Assembly (NCBI GenBank): GCA_963995505.1
Contig: OZ023198.1
Location: 10,035,141 to 10,099,140, forward strand
Reading direction: 5' to 3'
Origin: Hypericum androsaemum
Taxonomy: Eukaryota > Streptophyta > Magnoliopsida > Malpighiales > Hypericaceae
DNA: 64,000 nucleotides
Shown here: positions 37,007 to 48,099 of the stretch, in pieces
Position numbering within the stretch: the stretch's first letter is position 1
How the letters are laid out: every line of letters begins with the position of its first letter
The notes under the pieces: generated by a model
Seen by the model: only the letters and a program-made list of their open reading frames with translations
Database searches by the model: none
What the model was told of the DNA's origin: nothing
Position numbers and translations under genes: made by a program

Positions 37007-39129
37007 TCGCCTAATTGGTGGAGCATCTGTAAGGGTAAAATGTCATCAACCTTTGTGAACCGGGTTGGTTAAATTCACAGAATTTGGTTGAGAAGCCGAC
37101 ATAAAACAGTTCTAGGAATTCTTCTTCAGTAAAAAAGAGATTACCTATTATGAACAAATGGTACAACTGAAAAGCTAGCCAATTGGGTCTCAATTTGTAC
37201 TAGACAGTGCATTTAACAATGAGAAACCCTAAGAATCCAAAACCCAACATAACAACACTGATGTATCATATCAAAGCAATTTATGCTTTCTCCTTTACCA
37301 GCTCACTTATTCTTCCCTTTCCTTGCTTAGGTATACCAACTTCCTTACAACATGAACCTTCACCACATCTCACTTCTCCTCGAAGTCGACGTCTATGATT
37401 TTGGGTTCAGACCTTTTAGATTTCGTATCTCTGCTGCTGCTGCCTGAATAGAAATCACCTTTCGGCTGCCACATAGTGTTGCCGCAACCAGCACATCGGA
37501 CAATCTGGTTCTTGTTGCCGATAAACTGCCTTCTACATGATGGGCAGTTACCCTGTCCAAATATGAATATCGAAGGCTTTGTTATCCATCAGAGGTGACT
37601 GCAAATTAATCAAAGAACAGAACTACGCAGGAGCTAAAGATGAAGAGCAGAGACTACGGAGCTCAGTACTATCGATTTCCAGCATCTACAAAATAATATA
37701 GCATGCCTCAACCATTAAGTTTGATGAGCAAGAATGCTGAAATACTACTATTAAACTTAAAAGTCAAAATTTTATTTATAACATCCTCATTCGCCCTCCG
37801 ACAATCTACTTCGCCTTGAAGATGTTGACTTCAACATAATCAACAAATATTTGGTATGAGATCTGAAGACTTTCCATCTTCACAAGATTTCCTTTCAACC
37901 ACCAATTTTCAGAATTTCAGATCACCATCTTAAACACTTCCCCATTTTAGTCCTCTTTGCTTCTCTAATAGAGCAATAATGCTGAGACAGGTTATATTTG
38001 ACTCAGTGTCTTGGGTATCTGAGGCAAAATCTAGACTTCACTTGAAAGTTAAAAATTTCTTTGCAATGGTGACCTAATGCATCATAAGAATGACCCAAGA
38101 CATTCCAACATCAGAATATCACCCTATCAATTTACATATAGATCATGGAATTCACCCAATCATGAAGCTAAAACAGAAAGAAAAAAAAATTAGTTATCAG
38201 AAAAATTTGGTGGCGGAGAACGATGGCTCCCTTTCCAGAAAGGACATCTTAGATTATCATCGTAAAAAACCTGATCATAAATGTCTTCGGGTTGGCCATG
38301 GACAGGAACTCTGGTGATTCCCGGGAGATCGACCATTGTAAGATCGGGAACACCAATCTTCTTCACTAACAAAGTCAAGGGCGTGTTCGATATCCCCTTT
38401 TCGTCGCCTGCAATCTCATCAGTAGCAATACTAATAGCACTTGCCACATGGGTTTCATCCGTATCCACCTTCTTGCCATTGTACTCCAACCTGAGCTCGG
38501 GCTCGGGACATGAATGTTGCAAATGCCCTGGCCTCTAGGCAGGCTGATACCTGTCAACAGAAACCATGTGTTACAAGTCAAACCAAACGTCTACTTCTCA
38601 AGATAAAAAGTGAAGTATTTCTATTTACTACCTGCAAGAGACTCTAGGACACTGGATTTGCCCGAGGACTGATCACCGACTACGACGATGGTTGGAAGCT
38701 GGATTCCCTCGTTCATGACCTGAAGGTCCCTCAGCTTGTCCACTGCATCGAGGAGCGGCCTAATCCGGTCGTTGTAAAATGCCACCATTGGCGCATCGTC
38801 AAGTGGTTGAGCTCCCGGTCGAGGTCGCGGGCCCGGGCGGAGGCCGACTGCGCCGCCGCGGAGACGCTGCGCGTGACATAGTACTTTCAGTCGATGCGCT
38901 CGGCGGTCTTCTTCGCCTCGAACACCAACTCCTCGAAGCCGTTGTTGACCCGCCGCCACGCGTCCCGCGCGAGGCGGTCGAAGTCGTCCCGCCGGAACGC
39001 GCGGGGAGTAACCACCACGCGGCGCGTGAGGATCGGGAGGCTGGGGAGGCGCGTGAGGATCGGGAGGCTGGGGAGGCGCGTGAGGGGTGGGCCTAGCGGG
39101 AGAGGCCGCCATCGTAGACTTGTGGCCAT
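37007..39129 (-). pseudogene. Zinc-ribbon gene copy A, chimeric with a DRP4 fragment
   Basis: This is a duplicate of the intact gene at 45916-48099. The last exon (37370-37552) is almost identical. The first exon survives at about 38805-39129, with a 27-bp tandem duplication near 39025-39080 and a stop where copy B encodes the Arg of RKYDVT. The two middle exons (copy B 47149-47662) and their introns are gone. They are replaced by 38268-38800, which is DRP4C exon 1, intron and exon 2 start. The reading frame is destroyed, so no protein of either type is expected. Confidence 0.85.
38268..38800 (-). pseudogene. DRP4C-like copy 3, fragment
   Basis: This fragment corresponds to 15657-16185 of DRP4 copy 2 (exon 1 from the N-terminal region, P-loop, intron, and exon 2 up to DLPGITRVP). 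It has the same 31-bp deletion after GQGIC and is nearly identical over the exon 2 part. Near its right end it carries bases that match the intact copy (GCATCGTCAAGTGGTT). The joins fall at short matches with the zinc-ribbon sequence: AAACC on the left and TT(G/C)AG on the right. Confidence 0.88.
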
Positions 39130-40088
39130 CGCGCCACTAGTAAAAAGTTTATCAAGCGGTCGGAATAAAATATAATAATATACTTCCAATTTTACTAAAC
39201 ATCTCAAAAAAATTTCTTACTTTATGTAACTTCACGTCACGTGACATAGTAGATTGTTAGAAAATTTTAAAATTTAATAACTAGTACTTCAAATTTTAAT
39301 GCTAATCCAGTTTCGATTTTTGCACAAAATAATATTTTTTGAATAAATATATATATTTTTACATACTTTACGAATTTTAAAAATATTTTATTATACTAAT
39401 TTGTGCTAGACTTGCGTGTTCGATAAATTTTACATCACTATTTATCTTTTGAATTATCTTCAAATGATCCTTTTTATCTTGTTATAAAAAAAATATTTCG
39501 TGTAATATTTAAATAACATCTGTGTGAGATTTTAGGCAACTTGAATACATATAAAGTAATTTTTTTAGTATTTACTGCTAAAAAGTCAATTTAAATATTT
39601 TTGGAGTAACAAACATGAACTTCTCTTATGTAATAATATCTCTAAATTGATTTTTTTCGGTCCCAATAATAACTCTAGAGACCTTTATTTTACTATATTA
39701 AAGTGGTAGAATGTTGACAATAATACGAATATTAAATTAAACACGAATATGGTTACTCCGTATATATGTTTATACTAATGTTCTCGATTTAGAGACGACT
39801 CTTTCCATGATATATTTTTTATTTGTAAGATTTTAACAACAACCAACTTCCGACCTATGAAGCACAGAACTAAGAGGACAAGTTACTGTCATGTAATGTT
39901 GTTTCCTGAGATGTTTTGCCAATGCAAGAAAGATCATATGACAGGATGCTGCAACTCGACTAAAGTTCTAAACTTGGTCATCCGGATGGGAGCTACTGGA
40001 TGTATAAAATTACAGGCACACAGATTCTAATGCATTCTCAGGTAAGAAATGACAGGATAGAACAAGAATTTATCAGATTCGCATTCTC
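39130..40088. other. Duplicated flank of zinc-ribbon copy A
   Basis: AT-rich non-coding DNA homologous to 48460-49480 in the second unit. The match ends at 'atcagattcgcattc' near 40085. That corresponds to the position of the Mustang-like gene's stop codon at 49482, marking the right breakpoint of the segmental duplication. No gene is present. Confidence 0.7.
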
Positions 40089-41466
40089 AGGCACACAGAT
40101 TCTAATGCATTCTCAGGTTCGGTCCGCTTCCCGCCCGCCTGGGTGATGCTCCTCAGTAAAATGCTTATAACTTTCTATCCGGAGCTTGGATTGAGACGAT
40201 TCAAGTTGCTCTGCGAAGCCAAGACACAAATCTACGACTTTGTAGTTTATCATGTCTTCAGATTCGAAGCGGAAGTAGGTCAAACATACAGGTCAAACCG
40301 GGAGGACGCTTTGATCCTCATGGCGGGAAGCAAAAGGACGCTTTGGCCTTCGAGGCGGGAGCCCGGATGTCGCTTTGGCCTTCAAGGAGGGAGGTCGGAA
40401 GGTGCTTTGACCTACAAGGTGGGAGGCCGGATGGTTGCTTCGACCTAAAAGGCGGAGGCCCGGATGGTCGCTTTGATCTTCGAGGCGGGAGCCCGAAGTG
40501 CGCTTTGTCCTTTGAAGTGGGGTGTCCGGGTTGGGCACTTCGGTCCGTGAGTCAACAGCGGAAAGCCTAAGGCGGGAAGATTGTTGAAGTACGAAATTAA
40601 TACTCCAAGTTGAGTGATCCGGGCTCGTTGGTGCATGGCCCATTAGGTCGTCTAGTCTGTTACGAGGCGGCATACCGCCTTCGATGTGTAAGCGGAAGGC
40701 GCCCGGGCGGTAGGAAGCCCATTTGGGCTCGTGGGCGGTAAGCACGAGCCGCCTAGGACTGATGGGCGGTAGGTACATGCCGCCTAGGGTCTGTAGGGCG
40801 GTAGGCACGGACCGCCTAGGACCTGCGGGCGGAAGAAGGAAGTCCGTTTAGGGGCTCGGGCGGTAAGGTGAAGCTCGCTTAGAGGGCTCATACGGTTGGT
40901 GTCTGGAAGATTATTTGGTCTATATAGGCGGAAGGTTTGGGCTTTTTTGAGTTCGCTTTGGGCCTAAAGACGGTAAGCTATTTCAGCATTGACGAGCTTA
41001 AGACGTGCTTTTGCATAGAAGGTTCGAGAGGATCGAGTCGGCTTATATTTTTCTAAGTAGAGCCGGAATTTTTGAGATTCGAATAAGATTTTGGGACACA
41101 GTTGCTTGGTCGGCACGACCAGCATATTCCTAATCGAAGACAAGATCTCTTCATTTGAGGAAGACGGTTTAGATTTTCCTATTCTAAGCTGGTTGATTTG
41201 GAAACGAAATATTCACTCTGGACGAGATTTCTTGCACGGGAAGAATGGAGCTAGGTTAGGACATGCTATATAAAGGGAGCTCGCGTACCAGAGAAGGACA
41301 GCACCAACACAAACAACAACAAGTTTACCTATCTTATTTAACTTTTCCTTTCCGTAGCCCCTAGCTCATAGCTTAGCATAGCCTAGCCCTAGTATAAGTT
41401 AGACCGACCTTGGGACGACCACTCCAGATCCGTCTCAGGTTCTTGTTCTTTTTTCCCGCAACACAC
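40089..41466 (+). mobile_element. LTR-like sequence with 32-bp tandem repeats
   Basis: GC-rich sequence unlike its surroundings. 40300-40525 is about seven units of a 32-base repeat (CGCTTTGGCCTTCGAGGCGG core). 40690-40880 has a second array of similar period (GGGCGGTAGGCACGAGCCGC core). A TATA box, CTATATAAAGG, at about 41268 is followed by a leader-like CAACAACAAC stretch. The sequence ends near TTCCCGCAACA before DRP4-like DNA begins at 41467. A promoter followed by a short leader ending in CA suggests a solo LTR. I could not find a matching target duplication, so this is uncertain. Confidence 0.45.
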
Positions 41467-41720
41467 TACAATGAGGTTTTGGTGCTTATGTATTTTGGAG
41501 GGCCGTCTTAAATAGAACTGTGCTCGGCTCTGAATATCAAGAGATTTGCGAGAAGAAGACTTCCGGAGAAGCTAAAAGAGTGTTTTCGGTTAAGGCATTG
41601 CATTGAAGCTTCCTTCTATGTTTATCCAATACTGAATTTTTTTTCCTGGAACAAAAATCACGCGTTTTCTCCAAGATCAAGACCCAGAAGCGCACTATTT
41701 ATTTCCAACATTATAACTTA
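41467..41720 (-). pseudogene. DRP4 promoter relic
   Basis: This matches the promoter side of DRP4 copy 1 (10690-10900), including AAATAGAAC, CTCTGAATATCAA and AAGAAGACTTCCGGAG. No DRP4 coding exon is attached. It marks where the counterpart of copy 1 stood in the second duplication unit before the LTR-like sequence replaced or removed it. Confidence 0.7.
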
Positions 41721-41865
41721 TTTTTTCATACAGTAGATAAATAAGGCAAGAACCAAAACTTATCATTAAGTTTTGTTTTAGTTATTATTGATTATTATTA
41801 TTATTATTAATAAAGGCAAGATAATTAAACAACTTCTAGCCTCAAGAGATTATTATTTTCCATGA

Positions 41866-43952
41866 TCAGTTGATGTCAAGCTTGTCCATTGTGGCTGCAA
41901 GGACTTCCTTGGACTTCCTCAGCAACGCGATCCTCGCCTTCAGCTTCTCGCGCTTGGCAACGAGAGAAGGTGGTTCCTTCATGATCTTGTCTGCAATGCC
42001 ATTGTGAGTGCGGATGAACTCGTCGAAAATAACATTCTTGATTTCTTCGGTGGCGAGCTTATGGATGCTGAACTGAAGATGAAGAGCCATTCCGTCGATG
42101 AACCTCCTCAATACGATCTTCCAGTAGGCAGTCATCCTCATTCTCAACTCATATGCCTGAGACAGAAGATCTCGCTTGCAGTTCATCAAATAATCTGCAT
42201 TGGTGAAAACTCCGAACCCCGAAATTGTGAGTCGATAGCCAGAATAGGTTCCGTAAACATTAGAAAGGAATGAGCTCTGTTGAGCTATAAGCCTGTTCCA
42301 TTCATCAGTGTACTCCGGAGTGCAAGTGTAATTTGTCAACTTCTCCATTTCAACATACTCGGCGACCCAACAGAGGGACCGCTCTTTCATTTTCGCTATG
42401 ACCGTCTGCCCGACTCTCCTGAAGCACAGCTCAAGTTTCGGATAATTCTCTGAATGATGAATCAAAACAGAAAGGGTCACACTTTCCATATATCTCCAGA
42501 CTTTCTCAACAAGGTCAACCAGTATGCTTGATATCCCATTAATTTTTTTCAGAAGAATGGCTCGGAAGGCTCTTCCAGGAAGGAAGTTTGGGAGATCAAA
42601 GGGCCTCATTTCCTGTAGCTGAGATATTTCCTCTTTGAGGAATTCCTTTAAATGGTCGCTTTCCGGACAACGATTGAGATCCTCTTGATACTGGTTGAGC
42701 ATTTCACCCAATCTTGCTGTACAATGCATGTTCTTGCCATCTTTGTACTCGTCGTATTCCCGAGTCAGAAGGAGTCTCCTGATTGATTCATTGACAGATC
42801 CGATAACGCCGATAAACGCAACCGTGGCTTCAGCAGCAGAGTAACTCTTTGGCATTTCATTGAGTGCAGAGATGCAATTGTTCAACTTTTCACTGGCTTT
42901 TTCAACAATCCCCGGCAAGCACCTGCTGATGATGTTTGCCTGAATCTGGACCAGTTTCTGTGCCAGGACAGGAATCCCGACTATGGTTCTGTCAATCTTG
43001 GAAAGAAGAGGATGGCTTGCAAATAACCTAGCTTCCTCCTTACGAGCATCTTCACAGGACTCATCACCGATCCGATTCCTAACACAGACATAACCAAGTC
43101 CAATGTTAACATCATTTGCAGTAACCTTCTCCAGCAATCCTTCAGGAGCCTTGTCAACTTTTGTTACAACCGTAAGTGTCCTTTTTCCGAGCTTGTCCAC
43201 TTCCTGAGACATCCTGATGAACTCACAGGTCGAAAAATCCGCCGTGGAAGGTATAACATTCAGAATTATGCTCCCTTCTGGCCTGATGTACTCCGTGATG
43301 ATCTTTGAAACCTGATGATAAATGTCTTTAGGTTGGCCATGGACAGGAACTCGAGTGATCCCCGGGAGATCGACCATTGTAAGATCGGGAACACCCCTCT
43401 TCTTCACTAACAAAGTCAAGGGCACGTTAGATATCCCCTTTTTGTTGCCTGCAATCTCATCAGTAGCAATAATAATATCCCTTGCCACATGGGTTTCATC
43501 CGTATCCACCTTCTTGCCATTGTACTCCAACCTGAGCTCGGGCTCGGGACACGAATGTTGCTGAAGCCTCATAATGAGAGGGACCCTAGTGCAAATGCCC
43601 TGGCCTCTAGGCAGGTTGATACCTGTCAACAAAAAACCATGTCTTAAGTGTTACGAGTCAAACCAAACATCTACTTCTCAAGATAAAAAGTGAAGTATTT
43701 CTATTTAGTACCTGCAAGAGACTCTAGGACACTGGATTTGCCCGAGGACTGATCACCGACTACGACGATGGTTGGCAGCTGGATTCCCTCGTTCATGACC
43801 TGAAGGTCCCTCAGCTTGTCCACTGCATCGAGGAGCGGCCTTATCCGGTCGTTGTACAATGTCACCATAGGTGGTGCATCGTCAAGTGGTTCAGACCCTT
43901 CTCCTGCAGCAACAGCAGCAGAATAGAAGGAGCTTGCTGGACGAAGACACAT
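41866..43952 (-). CDS. DRP4C: Dynamin-related protein 4C, intact copy
   Basis: Two exons, 43712-43952 and 41866-43622, join across a GT-AG intron to 665 aa, matching the roughly 670 aa of Arabidopsis DRP4C. The GTPase motifs are complete: P-loop GDQSSGKS (residues 66-73), switch-I Thr in GICTRVP (about T92), DLPG (165-168) and TKVD (234-237). The dynamin middle domain and the C-terminal GTPase effector domain follow. There is no PH or proline-rich domain, as in Mx-like plant DRP4 proteins. The MCLRP start is chosen because the upstream Met used in copies 1 and 2 is lost here. Such proteins self-assemble and hydrolyse GTP on membranes, but the role of the DRP4 group in plants is poorly known. 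It is the only whole member of four copies and a relic in this window. Confidence 0.92.
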
Positions 43953-44881
43953 TTTCTTCACTGTAATGAGAAGAGCTTGCAATTTGGTGGTTATGTGATT
44001 TGGAGGCTTCGATGAGATACACATCTGTTGCAGAGAAATAAGAAACCGAAGCAAGTGGGATATATAGAATTGTATACTCGACTTTGAATACCAAAAATTT
44101 CACGAAAAGAAGACTTCGAGAAGAGTGTCTTCCGTAAATTGGTTCCTTTTTTCGATTTGGAGGCTTCGAATTTTATACCAAAAGTTTCACGAAAAGAAAA
44201 CTTCAAGAGGAGTTTTTTCTCTCCCATAAATTGGTTCCTTTTTTTGATTCGGAGGCTTAGAATTTTATACTCGATTGGTTTCACCAAAAGTTTCATAAAT
44301 TGGTTCCTTTTTCCGTTTATGTAACTACTCTTTATTACCATAATTTCTTGACCATTACTATGTGTATATTTATTTCTCATTCTTGTGATCAGACTTTTTT
44401 TCTTTCTGAAATCACATATTTTCTGAATACTTGACCGTAATGTTACAAAAATAAAGAAAAAATCAAGACATTTGATTCACAACATTAAGACATTTTCCGA
44501 CTATATAATTGAAAACAAAAATCATGTATTAGTACTTTCAAATCCAAAAAAATTTCGGGTGGGGGAAAATTAACATTTTGTTGTGGATACTGCTATAATA
44601 ATAATGAAATGTTACTTTTCAAAAAAATAATAATAATAATGAAAAGTTGTAAGCTAATCTGAAAAAATATGTTTTTTTAGTAGCACTATTTATCCGTAAC
44701 AATAAAGCTTATTAAGTTCGGTTTATTAATTATTGATTCTTGTAAATTAAGGCAAGATAAATCATAAATGCACAGGAATTTCGGAAGTCACAATTTTGGT
44801 TTTCTGCCCCACTCACTTCCCAATATTAAATTATAGAAAGCTGTTCATTTACTCTTTCCCCCAAGAAATGTAAATTTAGTC
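43953..44881. other. DRP4C promoter flank
   Basis: Non-coding DNA homologous to the flank of copy 2 at about 16285-17100. A short phrase, AAATTGGTTCCTTTTT, recurs at about 44134, 44230 and 44297, alongside repeated 'ggaggcttcgaattttata', so a roughly 90-bp segment has been locally duplicated. No gene is present. Confidence 0.55.
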
Positions 44882-45344
44882 CAACAGATCATGGTTTTAA
44901 AAAATCTGGTCCGACCAGTGATCCGACCGGTTGGACCACAAAATGGGCACTAGACCGGGTCATTTTTAGGCTTTTGACCGGAGTCTGTACTAACCGGACC
45001 AAATCCGGTCGGACCGGCCAATTTTGAGGTCCATCCTCACCGGTCGAACCTGGTTAGTACAAAAATGGACAAAATTAACTATTTTTGATAGTTTTCGAGG
45101 AAAAAAAATTGATTTGACAAATTTATAAAGTAATAAATAAATAAATAAAATAGATTTATAGAGTGGAGAGATAAAAAATTAAGTCTACTTTTTTTTGTAT
45201 GGAAAATAAGTATATTTTAACCTACATATATATATTATTTAAAATATTTAAAAATAAAAAAAATTTGGTCCGACCGGTCGACCCGGAGGACGGGAGAAAT
45301 CCCGGGTCGGCCTCCAGGTCGTTTTTTAAAACCATGCAACAGAT
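44882..45344. mobile_element. hAT-like MITE
   Basis: The element is 44890-45336 (447 bp). Its ends are inverted: CATGGTTTTAAAAAA on the left and TTTTTTAAAACCATG on the right. It is flanked by the perfect 8-bp duplication CAACAGAT (44882-44889 and 45337-45344), which is typical of hAT elements. The interior near both ends is rich in GGTCCGACCGG-type motifs. The corresponding position by DRP4 copy 2 (about 17205, 'aacagataaaatac') lacks it, so it inserted after the duplication. No coding capacity. Confidence 0.88.
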
Positions 45345-45915
45345 AAAATACTGGAGTACAAATTACTCTAAACTGATAAAATATTTTTATTTTTATTTTG
45401 GAAACAATAAATATCGAATTTTTTTGCCACTAGATATTTTTGTTTATCTAGTATCGGCCCCACCGTACCGACTAATCTAAATTCGAATCAGTGACAAAAC
45501 TAGTTCAATAAATATTTAACGTACCCGATGATTCAAACTCGAGACTTAATTTAGGTATAACAAGAACGCCTAATTGGTGGAGCATCTGTAGGGGTAAAAT
45601 GTCATCAACCTTTGCGAACCGGGTTGGACAAATTCACAGAAATTGGTTGAAAAGCCGACATAAAACAATTCTAGGAATTCTTCTTCAGTAAAAAAGAGAT
45701 TACCTATTATGAACAAATGATACAACAGAAAATTGGGTCTCAATTTGTACTAGACAGTGCATTTAGCAATGAGAAACCCTAAGAACCCAAAACCCAACAT
45801 ACAACACTGATGTATCAGAGCAATTTATGTTTTCTCCTCCTCTACAGCTCACTTATTCTTCCCTTTCCTTGCTTAGGTATACCAACTTGCTTACAACATG
45901 AACCTCCACCACATC
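45345..45915. other. Duplicated spacer with the Mutator empty site
   Basis: Spacer between DRP4C and the zinc-ribbon gene. It corresponds to the two sides of the Mutator-like insertion in unit 1 (17230-17442 and 37007-37369). The uninterrupted sequence near 45555-45575 is the empty site. 45600-45915 is the 3' UTR side of the zinc-ribbon gene. Confidence 0.65.
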
Positions 45916-48099
45916 TCACTTCTCCTCGAAGTCGACATCTATGATTTCGGGGTCGGACCTTTTCGATTTCGTATCTCTGCTGCTGCTGCCTGAATAGAAA
46001 TCACCTTTTGGCTGCCACACAGTGTTGCCGCAACCAGCACATCGGACAATCTGGTTCTTGTTGCCGATAAACTGCCTTCTACATGATGGGCAGTTACCCT
46101 GTCCAAATATGAATATCGAAGGCTTTGTTATCCATCAGAGGTGACTGCAAATTAATCAAAGACCAGAACTACGCAGGAGCTAAAGATGAAGAGCAGAGAC
46201 TACGGAGCTCAGTACTATCGATTTCCAGCATCTACAAAATAATGTAGCAAACCTTAGCATGCCTCAACCATTAAGTTTGATGAGCAAGAATGTTGAAATA
46301 CTAATAATAAACTTAAAAGTCAAAATTTTATTTATAACATCCTCATTCGCCCTCCGACAATCTACTTCGCCTTGAAGCTGTTGACTTCAACATAATCAAC
46401 AAATATTTGGTATGAGATCTGAAGACTTTCCATCTTCACAGGATTCCCTTTCAACCACCAATTTTCAGAATTTCAGATCACCATCTTAAACACTTCCCCA
46501 TTTTAGTCCTCGCCACTTCTCTCATAGAGCAATAATGCTGAGACAGGTTCCATTGACTCAGTGTCTTGGGTATCTGAGGTGAATCTAGACTTTACTTGAA
46601 AGTTGGAAATTTCTTTGCAATGGTGACCTAATGCACCATAAGAACGACCCAAGACATTCCAACATCAGAATATCACCCTATCAATTTACATATAGATCAT
46701 GGAATTCACCCAGTCATGAAGCTAAAACAGAAAAAAAAAACACACTAGTTCTCAGAAAAATTTGGTGGTGGAGAACGATGGCTCCCTTTCCAGAAAGGAC
46801 AACTTAGATTCTCATCGCAAAAACCAAGCCATTCCCAATTCCCCACTCTTTAACAAGTGTAACACAGGTTATCCAGCTACTGAAGCCACATTATGAAATT
46901 ATTAACCCAACCAACTCTGCTAATTTATTCAACTACAAGCCAGTGAAAAGAACATAACTTTCTACTATCGGCATAATAAAAAAGAAGTATCACAACTGCA
47001 ACGGGCACCTACAAATGGAAAATGGGTGGAAAAGTAGTAATAACTTGCACCTTTTCAGCCGATAACTCTATCATAGAGGGCATATGCTAATCATGTAAAC
47101 AAGGAGAAAAATCAACAAAAGCAGAATAACCGAAAACAAAAGACATACCCTGATGATTAGATTTTTCGCTAACGTGCCAATGAGAAGAGGCCCAGCCAAC
47201 GGTAGAACCCATACAGCCAATATAATGCTTCGGAAAAGCCACCCAGATAACGCAAACCAGAGGAGAAATACAGTCTGCAAAAAAGGATGAAATAAAAATC
47301 AATAATACGACTATAGGCTGAGAGCTTCCCAAACGATCAGATAACAAACACATTGCCAGAACTTGTTTCATCTTCTCCAAGATTAGGAAAGCTAATTATT
47401 GCAAGTAAATCAAATTCTACACTCTTTGGTTCCACGAGCTGACTGTCTCTCCAACCAAACTATTCCAGGGAAACTCAGGGATATCACAAAGCACGAACGA
47501 AACTCGATGCCACTCATCGAAAATTAACGAACACTCGAAACTCAATAGCACTCCGAATTACACGACCAGGCTTGCACGAAACCAATCGAGAAGATTCCTA
47601 ACACTTACAGAGAGACTTCTCCCCAACGGAGTGTCCAGAAAGTCGGTTATCGCCTTCCTGTACTGCAAAAACACAACATCCGCAAAGTCAAACAAACAGC
47701 AGATTACTGGAATAAACAGATACCAAATAGCGAAGGAGCGGGGCAAACCCTAGGCCAGTTCCGGTAAAAGTCCGAAGAGAAGGCGCGCAATTGGGGCGTG
47801 AGCTTGAGCTCCCGGTCGAGGTCGCGGGCCCGGGCGGAGGCCGACTGCGCCGCCGCGGAGACGCGGCGCGTGACGTCGTACTTCCGGTCGATGCGCTCGG
47901 CGGTCTTCTTCGCCTCGAACACCAACTCCTCGAAGCCGTTGTTGACCCGCCGCCACGCGTCCCGCGCGAGGCGGTCGAAGTCGTCCCGCCGGAACGCGCG
48001 GGGAGTAGCCACCACGCGGCGCGTGAGGTTCGGGCGGCAGGGGAGGCGCGTGAGGGGTGGGCCTAGCGGGAGAGGCCGCCATCGTAGACTTGTGGCCAT
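45916..48099 (-). CDS. Putative plastid membrane protein with C-terminal zinc ribbon (copy B)
   Basis: Four exons, 47749-48099, 47609-47662, 47149-47274 and 45916-46098, join in frame to 237 aa. Residues 1 to about 40 are basic, Leu/Pro/Arg-rich and lack acids, like a plastid transit peptide. Residues 45-115 form a charged helical region (RDDFDRLARDAWRRVN). Residues 136-172 are hydrophobic, with two likely membrane segments (FLLWFALSGWLF and VLPLAGPLLIG). The last exon has CPSC and CAGC (C180, C183, C197, C200), a zinc-ribbon arrangement, then an acidic tail. I recognise this as a conserved plant family but do not know its function. The first exon is very GC-rich compared with the rest. A GGCCCA site II element lies at 48275-48280. 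Copy A at 37370-39129 is broken, so this copy is probably the working one. Confidence 0.82.

Noticed and set aside
38621..39112. An open frame joining the zinc-ribbon first exon to the DRP4 P-loop, looking like a new fusion gene
   Set aside because: The zinc-ribbon part is read in the wrong frame (Pro/Arg-rich). In its true frame there is a stop before the DRP4 part.
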